From: Asticcacaulis sp. EMRT-3
GTDB taxonomy: Bacteria; Pseudomonadota; Alphaproteobacteria; Caulobacterales; Caulobacteraceae
Assembly (NCBI RefSeq): GCF_030027245.1
Contig: NZ_JASERT010000001.1
Location: 2,472,501 to 2,536,500, forward strand
Direction: 5' to 3'
DNA length: 64,000 bases
The position numbers and the translations under genes are program-made. This document shows, piece after piece, positions 16,849 to 24,781 of the stretch. How positions within the stretch are numbered: position 1 is the stretch's first letter; the number at the start of each line of letters is the position of its first letter. The notes under the pieces are model-generated. The model made no database searches, was not told the DNA's origin, and saw only the letters and a program-made list of their open reading frames with translations.

Positions 16849-18123
16849 TTACCTGGCCCTGACGATCCGCTTCTTGCCGCGCTTGCCGCCCTTGGGACGG
16901 TTGAGCCGCACCACCTTATTGTCGTCGATGTCAAAGGCCGAGCGCGGATTATTGATCGAGCGCGGGCCTAAGCCAAACAGCGAGGCCATCGGCGCGTCAT
17001 CGAGGAAGACGGTGTCGGTTTCGCCATAGCCATTGAAGCGCGTGCCCATGGTGACGCCATAAGCGCCGAGCATACCGATTTCGATATAGTCGCCTTCATT
17101 GACATCGGCGGGCAGCCAGAAGGGCCCCGGCATGGAATCGATGGAATCACAGGTCGGGCCATAGAAGCGGAACGGTTTCAGGGTTTCCGACTCGATCTCG
17201 TCATCCTGTCTGTGCAAACGCACCGGGAACGGCCATTTGGCGTGGGTGGCGTCGAACAGATTGCCGTAGGAGCCGTCATTGAGATAGAGGGCATCGCCCT
17301 TGCGCAGCTCAACGCGGGTCAGAACCGAGGTCGATTCCGCCACCAGAGCACGGCCCGGTTCGGCCCAGAGCTGCGTCTCCTCATGCACCTTCATTTCATT
17401 GAAGGCGCGGTCGATGACATCCATATATTCGGAAAGGGCCGGCGGGATCATGCCCGGATAGACCGACGGGAAGCCGCCGCCGACATCGACCACATCGGCG
17501 AAGACACCGGCGCGTACCAGAGCGCGCGAGGCCGACAGCATGGCCGCGGCGTAAGATGTGGGGCGCATACATTGCGAGCCGACATGGAACGACACGCCCA
17601 TCAGATCCTGCGTGGCCTGACGCGCCGCCAGCAACAGCGACGGGGCTTCGTGGGCCTGGGCGCCGAACTTGTTGGTCAGCGGCAGATTGGCGCCTTCGCC
17701 CGACGTGGCCAGACGCACGATCAGGTTCAGATCGCGCGCGCCGCCGGTGGAGTCGAGAATTTTGTGCAATTCTTCGTGGGTGTCGAGCGAGAAGGTGCGC
17801 ACACCATAGTCAGAATAGGCGCGCGCAATGGCGCTGCGGCTCTTGACCGGGTGCATGAAGGCCAGACGCGCTTCCGGCAGAACCGAACGCACCAGCTCCA
17901 CCTCATTGAGGGAAGCGACGTCGAACGAACGCACACCCGCCGCCCACAGGGTTTCCAGCACCCATGCGGAGGGGTTGGCCTTGACGGCGTAGAAGACATT
18001 GCCCTTGAAATTGGCCTGAAACCATTGCGCGGCAACTGTGACCGGCGCACGTCGCACGAGGGCGACGGGGCGTTCCGGAGGCTGCTTGCGGACCAGGTCC
18101 AGGGCTGATTGGTAGTGATCCAC
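16849..18123 (-). CDS. Type III PLP-dependent ornithine/lysine decarboxylase
   Basis: This 424-residue alanine-racemase-fold decarboxylase makes a diamine (putrescine, possibly cadaverine). The PLP lysine is Lys48 in FYAVKANP; VDVGGGFPSVYPG binds the phosphate; WAEPGRALVAES and YGPTCDSID supply the catalytic Cys and a substrate-contact Asp near the C-terminal beta domain. Start is GTG at 18123, with AGGGA 7 bases upstream. A lysine/arginine-rich tail (RPKGGKRGKKRIVRAR) is unusual. Pairing with the DHS-like gene points to homospermidine-type polyamine synthesis. Confidence 0.92.
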   Translation of the reverse strand: MDHYQSALDLVRKQPPERPVALVRRAPVTVAAQWFQANFKGNVFYAVKANPSAWVLETLWAAGVRSFDVASLNEVELVRSVLPEARLAFMHPVKSRSAIARAYSDYGVRTFSLDTHEELHKILDSTGGARDLNLIVRLATSGEGANLPLTNKFGAQAHEAPSLLLAARQATQDLMGVSFHVGSQCMRPTSYAAAMLSASRALVRAGVFADVVDVGGGFPSVYPGMIPPALSEYMDVIDRAFNEMKVHEETQLWAEPGRALVAESTSVLTRVELRKGDALYLNDGSYGNLFDATHAKWPFPVRLHRQDDEIESETLKPFRFYGPTCDSIDSMPGPFWLPADVNEGDYIEIGMLGAYGVTMGTRFNGYGETDTVFLDDAPMASLFGLGPRSINNPRSAFDIDDNKVVRLNRPKGGKRGKKRIVRAR

Positions 18124-18286
18124 CAGACATCCCTTGCTTGTTTAAAGGTCGCCTGTGCTTCGGAAAATGTGAAGCATATGCGGCCAAAAATACCCAGGCC
18201 GGCGTTAGCAGTGGGGGTTGGAACCTTAAGGGTCCGCCGGAACAGGCTGGTATAGGGATTTTTCACTGCATGTAAAGCCTTTTTTC

Positions 18287-18403
18287 GCTAGAGCAACGAG
18301 CGTTTCATTTGACTTACAAATTGAATGCGAGATGCGGAAAAACGTAAAATGTAGAGCGGGTTGCCTGCCTTTGACCGATTCAATCAGAATGCAAACCGCT
18401 CTA
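18287..18403. repeat. 117-bp dispersed repeat, copy 2
   Basis: This copy matches 7738-7854 at 112 of 117 positions, same strand, no gaps. It lies between the divergently transcribed decarboxylase and PhnD-like genes, 155 bp before the latter's start. Like copy 1 it has GCTAGAGC/CCGCTCTA ends and the internal hairpin. Confidence 0.85.
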
Positions 18404-18557
18404 ACAACGCCTTGTGGCGCGTGCCTTTCGGCTGGCTGTGGCCGCGCCGTAAAATCGCGGGGCCGGGGCTTGAAAGACGGTTGCCAGAACCGTGGATTCG
18501 TTCTTATGAATACATGTGGTTCAATACGAGTCGGGTTCTTGTCTCTGGAGGCGGAAA

Positions 18558-19640
18558 GTGCGCAAGCCTGACGGGGCGGCTGACAGGACGAAGGCGAAAG
18601 CGAAGATCGGGCTGGCGCTGCTGGCCCTCGTGGCGCTGGTGGTGACCGGCTGCGGTCGTGCGCCGACCGGCGACACCCGCCCGCGTACAGAGATTGGCTT
18701 TGCCGTGCGCGCCGATGCGCCAGCGCAGGCCCGCTGGCAGCCTCTGTTCGATGATATGGCGCGCCAGACCGGGCTGAAGATCAGACCGGTCTATGCCGCT
18801 TCCGATGCCGCCCTGGTGGCGGCCTTGCGTGACAACAGGGTGCAGGCGGGCTGGTTTTCCAATGCAGCGGGGCTGGCGGCCATGCGCCACGCACACGGTG
18901 AAGTGTTTGCCCACACCACCTATCCCGATGGTACGGACAGCGATTACAGCCTGATTATCGTGGGCAGGGATTCAAAACTCAAAACCATCAATGATCTGCT
19001 GAAGTGCGATAAGAGGCTGAAATTTGGCGTCGATTATGGCGCTTCGGCGGGAATGTCGGGGGCGGATATGGCGGCGCGTGTCTATCTGTTCCTGCCGCAT
19101 CATTTTACGCCGGAAACCTGTTTCAAAACCGTGCGGCCCGATAGCCCGCAAGCCAATATAGAGGCCGTGGCGTCAGGCAGGCTCGACGCTGCCATCAGCC
19201 ACGCCACCGCCCTGACCGCGCTCAGCGCCACGCCGCAGGGCCATGTCGAGCTGGAGCGCATCAAAACCCTGTGGGTGTCGCCGCCGCTCCTCATGGACGT
19301 GCTGGAATACCGCACCGATCTCGATCCGGCGACGCGCGAAAAACTGCGCTCCTTCTTTCTCTCCTATGGCACGGCGACGGGCGCAGACGGTGAGCGTCAG
19401 CGCGCCGTTTTGAACGGGCTGGTCTGGGGGCCGTTGCAACCCGACGACGATTCGCACTTTCTGCCGCAGCGCCGCCTGGAAGCCTTGCTGGCTATCGACA
19501 AGGCGCAGGCCCGGCATGACGACAAGGCGCTGAAGGCGGCGCAGGCGCAACTGGCGGACATTGAAAAGGAACAGGCCGATCAGGCGGACAGCGGCGCACC
19601 TCAGGCATCGGTCGATGGATCTGTTGAGGCGCGGCCCTGA
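18558..19640 (+). CDS. PhnD-like periplasmic binding lipoprotein
   Basis: The 360-residue protein is a phosphate/phosphonate-type ABC substrate-binding protein. A basic N-terminus and hydrophobic segment end in a lipobox (VVTGC, Cys32), so it is likely an inner-membrane-anchored lipoprotein. The fold signatures are EIGFAV, DALVAALRDNRVQAGWFSNAAGL and FGVDYGASAGMSGADMAARVYL. The GTG at 18558 is chosen because GGAGG lies 7 bases upstream. The C-terminus (about 310-360) is an Ala/Gln/Lys-rich helix. No permease or ATPase gene is adjacent, so the ligand is uncertain. Confidence 0.85.
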   Translation: MRKPDGAADRTKAKAKIGLALLALVALVVTGCGRAPTGDTRPRTEIGFAVRADAPAQARWQPLFDDMARQTGLKIRPVYAASDAALVAALRDNRVQAGWFSNAAGLAAMRHAHGEVFAHTTYPDGTDSDYSLIIVGRDSKLKTINDLLKCDKRLKFGVDYGASAGMSGADMAARVYLFLPHHFTPETCFKTVRPDSPQANIEAVASGRLDAAISHATALTALSATPQGHVELERIKTLWVSPPLLMDVLEYRTDLDPATREKLRSFFLSYGTATGADGERQRAVLNGLVWGPLQPDDDSHFLPQRRLEALLAIDKAQARHDDKALKAAQAQLADIEKEQADQADSGAPQASVDGSVEARP

Positions 19641-19652
19641 TCCGCCCGCCCA

Positions 19653-20726
19653 TCAGGCCGGTTCACGGCGCTTGCGGCGGTGGATCTGGCGCAGGCGGTT
19701 CCAGAATTTCGCCCGCGCCGGTTCGGGATAGGGTTCGAGATTGCGAATGAATTCCGCCGCGCATTCCGGCCAGGTGAATTTTTCGGCATAGGCGCGCACC
19801 GCCTTGCGGTCGATTGTCAGGGCCTCGCTAATGGCCACGGCGAGGTCTTCGTTGATCGCGCCCGCACCGGAGCCGGGGATCAGGTCGATCGGGCCGTGCG
19901 CCGGGAAGGCGGCCACCGGCGTGCCGGCCGCCATCGCCTCGGTGATCACCAGCCCGAAGGTATCGGTCAGGGACGGGAAGACGAACACATCCGAATCGGC
20001 ATAGGAGCGCGCCAGTTCATCGCCGAAACGCGGGCCGGTGAAAACCACATCGGGATATTTAAGCTTCAGCTCTTCAAGCTGCGGCCCCTTGCCGACAATG
20101 ACCTTGGTGCCGGGCAGGCCTTCGAGCCTGAGGAAGGCTTCGATATTTTTCTCCACCGCCACACGGCCGATATAGGTCATGATCGGACGCGGCAGATCGC
20201 CGAAGATCGGTTCCAGGCCGGGGCGGAAGGTTTCGGTATCGACGCCGCGCGTCCACGGCGAAATATTCTTGAAACCGCGCGCCTCCAGATCCTTTTGCAG
20301 GGTGGGCGTGGCCACCATCACCCGTCCCGAAGGCTTGTGGAACCAGCGCATGAAGGCATAGCCGACGCTGACCGGAATGGGCAGGCGCGCCGAGACATAT
20401 TCAGGGAACTTGGTGTGATAGCTGGTGGTGAAGGGCAGTTTCCATTCCAGGCAGACGCGCCGCGCCGCCATGCCGACAAAGCCTTCGGTGGCGATATGGA
20501 TGGCATCGGGCGCGTAATCGAGGATGATTTCGCGCACCTCCTCGTAGCAGCCGAGCGCCAGCTTGACCTCAGGATAGTCGGGCCATGAAACGGTCTTGAA
20601 CTGGTTATAATCGACGATCTTGAATTCGTGGCCGAGCTTTTCGCATTCCTCGATCGTCTTGCGCAGGGTCGTCACCACGCCATTGACCTGAGGTTCCCAT
20701 GCGTCGGTTGCCAGCAAGATGCGCAA
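19653..20726 (-). CDS. Glycosyltransferase family 4 (GT-B fold)
   Basis: A 357-residue nucleotide-sugar glycosyltransferase, probably for a glycolipid or envelope glycan. The N-terminal glycine-rich acceptor loop is TDAWEPQVNGVVTTL, SYHTKFPEY follows, and the donor-site EX7E-type segment is FPSLTDTFGLVITEAMAAGTPVAA. RVAVEKNIEAFL and VGKGPQLEELK are standard GT4 strands. Start is TTG at 20726 with AAGGA upstream. The tail is basic (NRLRQIHRRKRREPA). It is divergent from the TetR gene across a 254-bp region. Confidence 0.9.
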   Translation of the reverse strand: MRILLATDAWEPQVNGVVTTLRKTIEECEKLGHEFKIVDYNQFKTVSWPDYPEVKLALGCYEEVREIILDYAPDAIHIATEGFVGMAARRVCLEWKLPFTTSYHTKFPEYVSARLPIPVSVGYAFMRWFHKPSGRVMVATPTLQKDLEARGFKNISPWTRGVDTETFRPGLEPIFGDLPRPIMTYIGRVAVEKNIEAFLRLEGLPGTKVIVGKGPQLEELKLKYPDVVFTGPRFGDELARSYADSDVFVFPSLTDTFGLVITEAMAAGTPVAAFPAHGPIDLIPGSGAGAINEDLAVAISEALTIDRKAVRAYAEKFTWPECAAEFIRNLEPYPEPARAKFWNRLRQIHRRKRREPA

Positions 20727-20809
20727 AATGGTTGTCCTTCATAGTTGCCCTCTTCTCCATGCCGAACTCGGCGCGGCTTGGCAAGCTTAAGCCGCACCGG
20801 CATTTTTTT

Positions 20810-20839
20810 GACACATGTGTCGCTTTGTGCATCGCACAA
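20810..20839. promoter_or_regulatory. Adjacent palindromes in the GT4-tetR divergent promoter region
   Basis: GACACATGTGTC (20810-20821) is a perfect 12-bp palindrome, and TTGTGC/GCACAA (20825-20839) is a second, 3 bp away. They sit between the divergent glycosyltransferase and TetR genes, a common position for a TetR operator. Autoregulation is an inference from place and symmetry. Confidence 0.45.
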
Positions 20840-20980
20840 GATATAAAAACCCTGTAAATAGCGGTTTCGCGGATGCGCTTGCGACTTGCGTAAAGCGAAA
20901 AATGTCTTATTTTTAAAAGCGAAAGACGATTTGGCGTAACGCATGTTCGGTAATGTGCGCCGCGCCCGGAAAGAAGCGGA

Positions 20981-21694
20981 ATGAACGAAGACAGCAAAAG
21001 CGCTCCGTCTGCGCCACCGAAGATGTTGCAGGTGCGCAGTAAGGCTGGCAAGAGCCGCGAGCCCTCGTCGCGCGATGGCGGGGCCAAGGACACGCCCAAA
21101 TCGCGCCGCACCCGCGTGCAGATTTTAGAAACCGCCATGCGCCTGTTCGCCGAACTGGGCTATGACCGGGCGGGCAATGCCGCCATCGCCGAGGCCTGCG
21201 GCCTGACGCGCGGGGCCATGCTCTATCACTTTCCGACGCGCGAAGCCCTGATCGAGGCGGCGGCCTGGCATATTCAGGCGGCGCGCGAAGCCGCCTTCGA
21301 GATCGAGGCGGGCAAGCTGAAGCCGGGTCAGGACGCGCTCGACGGCGCGATTGACGCCTACTGGCAGCTCTTAAGCTCCGTGCCGTTCGCCGCCTTTCTG
21401 GCGCTGGAACGCGCTGGTCGTCAGGATGCCGAAGTGGCCAGGGCCATCGCCCCGGCGCAGGAAGCCTTCGACAAGGGCGCGATGGGCCGCGCTACGCCGG
21501 GTTTCATCATGGCCGGTAATGACCCGCGCTTTCAGGTCAGCCGCGACCTGGCCCGCTTCGCGCTTGATGGTATGCACCGCTCGGCCATCACCTATGATCA
21601 TGATGCGCGCGTCGAACATATGCTGAGCGTCATCAAACGCGCCGTTCACATGCTCAACCGCAAGGGCGATGTGACGGACCTGTGGAGCGAATGA
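20981..21694 (+). CDS. TetR/AcrR family transcriptional regulator
   Basis: A 237-residue one-domain-plus-ligand regulator. After a ~40-residue Ser/Lys-rich N-terminal extension, the HTH reads RVQILETAMRLFAELGYDRAGNAAIAEACGLTRGAMLYHFPTREAL, with the classic GxxYxHF-type recognition helix. The C-terminal helices form the dimer and ligand core. The gene diverges from the glycosyltransferase, and palindromes at 20810-20839 may be its operator. The ligand is unknown. Confidence 0.9.
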   Translation: MNEDSKSAPSAPPKMLQVRSKAGKSREPSSRDGGAKDTPKSRRTRVQILETAMRLFAELGYDRAGNAAIAEACGLTRGAMLYHFPTREALIEAAAWHIQAAREAAFEIEAGKLKPGQDALDGAIDAYWQLLSSVPFAAFLALERAGRQDAEVARAIAPAQEAFDKGAMGRATPGFIMAGNDPRFQVSRDLARFALDGMHRSAITYDHDARVEHMLSVIKRAVHMLNRKGDVTDLWSE

Positions 21695-21722
21695 TTGGCA
21701 AGGCCGTGATTTAAGGTTATGG

Positions 21723-22163
21723 AACCACGGAAAACACGGAAAGCACGGACGTATGGATAAAGGCCATCTGCTTTATGAGGCGGAGACGTTTGCGATCCGT
21801 GGCGCTGTCTTCGAAGTGTCCAGGGAAATGGGTATTGGCTTTCTGGAGTCGGTGTATCAGAACTGCTTGCAGCGCGAGTTCGTATTACGGAACATCCCTG
21901 CCATTTCCCAGCCAAGTTTGACCCTTATGTACAAGGGTGAGTTTTTGCCTCCTTGCTTCCAACCCGATTTTGTCTGCTATGACAAGATCATCGTTGAGCT
22001 TAAGGCGGTGCGCGCTATTGATGATGCACATCGCGCACAAACGGTCAACTATCTTCGTGCGACAGGATACAAGCTCGCCCTTCTCGTCAATTTCGGTGCG
22101 CACCCCAAAGCTCAGGTCGAGCGCATCGCGCTTTGATCCGTGCTTTCCGTGTTTTCCGTGGTT
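21723..22163. mobile_element. CACGGA-bounded cassette 2 carrying a GxxExxY gene
   Basis: A 441-bp unit with perfect 27-bp inverted terminal repeats (21723-21749 and 22137-22163). Each is three CACGGA copies: AACCACGGA, AAACACGGA, AAGCACGGA. The single gene starts 4 bp inside the left arm and its stop codon abuts the right arm, so the unit is almost all gene plus ends. No direct target duplication is evident. The right end stops 20 bp before the panD start codon. The design suggests a mobile or gene-transfer cassette. Confidence 0.8.
21753..22136 (+). CDS. GxxExxY family protein (PD-(D/E)XK-like)
   Basis: A 127-residue member of the GxxExxY family. The name motif appears as GIGFLESVYQ (about 30-39), followed by a nuclease-like core FQPDFVCYDKIIVELKAVRAI with the D...E-x-K pattern of the PD-(D/E)XK superfamily, then YLRATGYKLALLVNFG. 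Function is unknown. Relatives in diverse phyla often sit in small cassettes with CACGGA-like flanks, as here. The terminal repeat (CACGGAC just before ATG) appears to supply the SD-like GGA. Its base composition is a little lower in GC than its neighbours, consistent with transfer. Confidence 0.9.
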   Translation: MDKGHLLYEAETFAIRGAVFEVSREMGIGFLESVYQNCLQREFVLRNIPAISQPSLTLMYKGEFLPPCFQPDFVCYDKIIVELKAVRAIDDAHRAQTVNYLRATGYKLALLVNFGAHPKAQVERIAL

Positions 22164-22182
22164 CACTATTCTTCAGGCTCCC

Positions 22183-22560
22183 ATGCGTAATCTTCTCCGC
22201 TCCAAAATTCACAACGCCTATGTCACCGAAGCCAATCTGGCCTATATCGGTTCGATCACCATCGACGAAGACCTGATGGAGGCGGTAGACCTGTGGGAGG
22301 GCGAGCGCGTGCTGGTGGTGTCCAACACGTCGGGCGCGCGGTTAGAAACCTATGTCATTACCGGCGAACGCGGTTCGGGCAAGATCGCCATGAACGGCGC
22401 CGCCGCCCATCTGATCGCGGAATCGGAGCAGATCATCATCATGGGCTTTGAGCTGACGGATAAGCCGATTATCCCCAGTGTCGTGCTCGTTGACCGCCAC
22501 AATAAACTTGACCGCTATTTAAGCGAAACGCCCGACACGATTCTTTCACAGAAATCGTGA
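22183..22560 (+). CDS. panD: Aspartate 1-decarboxylase
   Basis: PanD makes beta-alanine for pantothenate and CoA. The 125-residue proenzyme cleaves itself between Gly23 and Ser24 in YIGSITID, forming the pyruvoyl cofactor. Other family marks are KIHNAYVTEANL at the N-terminus, NGAAAHL in the middle and DRHNKLDRY near the end. The ATG at 22183 gives the standard N-terminus (MRNLLRSKIHNA). The GxxExxY cassette ends only 20 bp upstream, so the native promoter must lie inside or beyond that cassette, or have been replaced. Confidence 0.96.
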   Translation: MRNLLRSKIHNAYVTEANLAYIGSITIDEDLMEAVDLWEGERVLVVSNTSGARLETYVITGERGSGKIAMNGAAAHLIAESEQIIIMGFELTDKPIIPSVVLVDRHNKLDRYLSETPDTILSQKS

Positions 22561-22690
22561 TTAAGGCGAAAAAGTGTTAAAGGCGCGCAAGCCCTTGAGA
22601 GGCTTGGCAAAAGCCAAAAATTAACCTGTCGTTTACGAAAAATCTTCACCACAAGGGCCTTCAGCCCATTGACGAAATTCGGTGCTTATG

Positions 22691-22706
22691 TCCCCATATA
22701 TCGACG
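22691..22706. promoter_or_regulatory. Upstream NrdR box of nrdA
   Basis: TCCCCATATATCGACG keeps the CxATATATxG core of the NrdR consensus (ACACWATATATWGTGT). Its centre is 31 bp from the second box, three helical turns, the usual NrdR spacing. The rest of the 239-bp panD-nrdA gap shows no gene. Confidence 0.6.
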
Positions 22707-22721
22707 GACGGGGCGGGTTAC

Positions 22722-22737
22722 ACACCAGATATAGTGT
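22722..22737. promoter_or_regulatory. Downstream NrdR box of nrdA
   Basis: ACACCAGATATAGTGT is a near-perfect match to the NrdR box, 62 bp before the nrdA ATG. Together with 22691-22706 it predicts repression by the ATP/dATP-sensing regulator NrdR. Confidence 0.75.
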
Positions 22738-22799
22738 TAACGCGATTTGTACGGAGCGGGCGCCACGGGCGCGCATTTCAGGTATCAGGGTGATTTTCT

Positions 22800-24686
22800 A
22801 TGTCTTCGAGTGAAGCGGCCAAACGCGAAACTTCCGTCTCCTTTAAGGCGAATACGGCTAAGGCGAAGATGGCTGTGCGGCCCAAGGCGCGCCCCGAACT
22901 GGTGCTGAGCCGCCAGATTGTTACCGATCCGTCACGCGACGCCCTGCTGACCGACTTCGGCAAGACCACGCTCGACGACCGCTATCTGATGCCCGGCGAA
23001 ACCTATCAGGACATGTTTGCCCGCGTCGCCAATACCTTTGCCGACGATGCCGACCACGCCCAGCGCATCTATGACTATATCTCGAAGCTGTGGTTCATGC
23101 CGTCCACGCCGGTGCTGTCAAATGGCGGCGCGGCGCGCGGCCTGCCGATCTCGTGCTTCCTCAATGCCGTGCCCGATAATCTCGAAGGCATTGTCTCGAC
23201 CTGGAATGAAAACGTGGCCCTGGCCAGCAATGGCGGCGGCATCGGCACCTATTGGGGCGGCGTGCGCTCCATCGGCGAAAAGGTCAAGGGGGCGGGCCAG
23301 ACCTCCGGCATCATCCCCTTCATCCGCGTGATGGATTCGCTGACGCTTGCCATTTCGCAAGGCTCCTTGCGCCGTGGTTCGGCCGCCGTCTATATCGACA
23401 TCTTCCACCCGGAAATCGAGGAATTCCTCGAAATCCGCAAATCTTCGGGCGACTTCAACCGTAAATCGCTCAATCTGCACCACGGTATCGGCGTCACCGA
23501 CGAATTCATGGAGGCCGTGCGCGATGGCACGCCGTTCGGCCTGCGTTCGCCCAAGAACAACGAAGTCCTGCGCTATGTCGATGCGCGTTCGCTGTGGCAG
23601 AAGATCCTCGAAATCCGCCTGCAAACCGGCGAGCCCTATCTGATCTTCTCCGATACGGTCAATCGCTCCATGCCTTTGCATCAGCGCGAACTGGGCCTGA
23701 AGGTGCGCCAGTCGAACCTGTGCTCGGAAATCATGCTGCATACCGGCCCCGATCACCTTGGCCGCGACCGCACCGCCGTGTGCTGCCTGTCGTCGGTCAA
23801 TGCCGAAACCTTCCTCGAATGGCGCGACCAGCCGGGCTTTATCGAGGACGTGATGCGCTTCCTCGATAATGTGCTGGAAGACTTCATCCAGCAGGCTCCC
23901 GGTTCGATGGACGCCGCCGTCTATTCGGCCAAACGCGAACGCTCGGTAGGCTTAGGCCTGATGGGCTTCCACTCCTTCCTGCAAAGTCAGGGCGTGGCGT
24001 TTGAATCGGCGATGGCCAAGTCGTGGAATATGCGCCTGTTCAAGCATCTGCGCCGCGAGGCCGACAAGGCTTCGGTCAAGCTGGCCGAGGAACGCGGGCC
24101 CTGCGAAGATGCCGCCGAGCGCGGCGTGATGGAACGCTTCTCGCACAAGCTGGCCGTGGCCCCCACCGCCTCGATCTCGATCATCTGCGGCGGCACCTCG
24201 GCGGGTATCGAGCCGATCCCGGCCAATATCTACACCCACAAGACCCTGTCCGGGTCGTTTGCGGTCAAGAACCCCTATCTGGTGGCGCTTCTGGAAGAAA
24301 AAGGCCAGAACACATCGGAAATCTGGGATTCCATCGTCGAAAACGAAGGCTCGATCCAGCATCTCGACTTTCTGTCCGAGCATGAAAAGGACGTGTTCAA
24401 GACGGCGTTTGAAATCGACCAGCGCTGGGTGGTCGAACTGGCCGCCGACCGCACGCCGGAAATCTGCCAGTCGCAGTCGCTCAACATCTTTCTGCCCGGC
24501 GATGTCAATAAGTGGGACCTGCACATGCTGCACTGGACGGCGTGGGAGCAGGGGCTGAAATCGCTCTATTATATGCGCTCTAAGTCGGTGCAGCGCGCTG
24601 CCCATGCCGGTTCCGAAACCAAGGAAGCGGTCGAAAAGATGGACATGCCGAAGACGGATTACGAGGAATGCCTCGCCTGTCAGTGA
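22800..24686 (+). CDS. nrdA: Class I ribonucleoside-diphosphate reductase alpha subunit
   Basis: NrdA reduces ribonucleotides to deoxyribonucleotides with a radical supplied by NrdB (not in this window). The 628-residue sequence has the first active-site Cys in LPISCFLNAVPDN, the catalytic NLCSEI (Asn, Cys, Glu), the partner CCLSSVN, the PTASISIICGGTSAGIEP loop and the C-terminal redox pair CLAC. The ~90-residue N-terminal ATP-cone is absent: the core begins near residue 35 (LVLSRQIVTD). Overall-activity control by dATP may be lost or done differently. Two NrdR boxes lie upstream and a strong terminator downstream. Confidence 0.96.
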   Translation: MSSSEAAKRETSVSFKANTAKAKMAVRPKARPELVLSRQIVTDPSRDALLTDFGKTTLDDRYLMPGETYQDMFARVANTFADDADHAQRIYDYISKLWFMPSTPVLSNGGAARGLPISCFLNAVPDNLEGIVSTWNENVALASNGGGIGTYWGGVRSIGEKVKGAGQTSGIIPFIRVMDSLTLAISQGSLRRGSAAVYIDIFHPEIEEFLEIRKSSGDFNRKSLNLHHGIGVTDEFMEAVRDGTPFGLRSPKNNEVLRYVDARSLWQKILEIRLQTGEPYLIFSDTVNRSMPLHQRELGLKVRQSNLCSEIMLHTGPDHLGRDRTAVCCLSSVNAETFLEWRDQPGFIEDVMRFLDNVLEDFIQQAPGSMDAAVYSAKRERSVGLGLMGFHSFLQSQGVAFESAMAKSWNMRLFKHLRREADKASVKLAEERGPCEDAAERGVMERFSHKLAVAPTASISIICGGTSAGIEPIPANIYTHKTLSGSFAVKNPYLVALLEEKGQNTSEIWDSIVENEGSIQHLDFLSEHEKDVFKTAFEIDQRWVVELAADRTPEICQSQSLNIFLPGDVNKWDLHMLHWTAWEQGLKSLYYMRSKSVQRAAHAGSETKEAVEKMDMPKTDYEECLACQ

Positions 24687-24715
24687 CCAGGCGCCGTGCA
24701 TTTTTGTAAACCCAA

Positions 24716-24762
24716 AAAAAAGCTAAGGCTACCAGTAACTCACTGGCAGCCTTAGCTTTTTT
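24716..24762. terminator. Bidirectional rho-independent terminator between nrdA and kup
   Basis: A long stem, AAAAAAGCTAAGGCT-x-CCAGT / ACTGG-x-AGCCTTAGCTTTTTT, with a 5-base loop and A/T tracts at both ends. It sits between the convergent nrdA and kup stop codons and should end transcription from both sides. Confidence 0.93.
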
Positions 24763-24781
24763 ATATATCAGGGCCACGGCC

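Noticed and set aside
18332..18571. A 79-codon plus-strand frame over the 117-bp repeat
   Set aside because: It is mostly repeat sequence, lacks an SD, and overlaps the real GTG start and lipoprotein signal of the PhnD-like gene.
21885..22166. A minus-strand frame beginning NHGKHGKHG inside the GxxExxY cassette
   Set aside because: The start is a translation of the terminal repeat itself; the rest is antisense to the GxxExxY gene.
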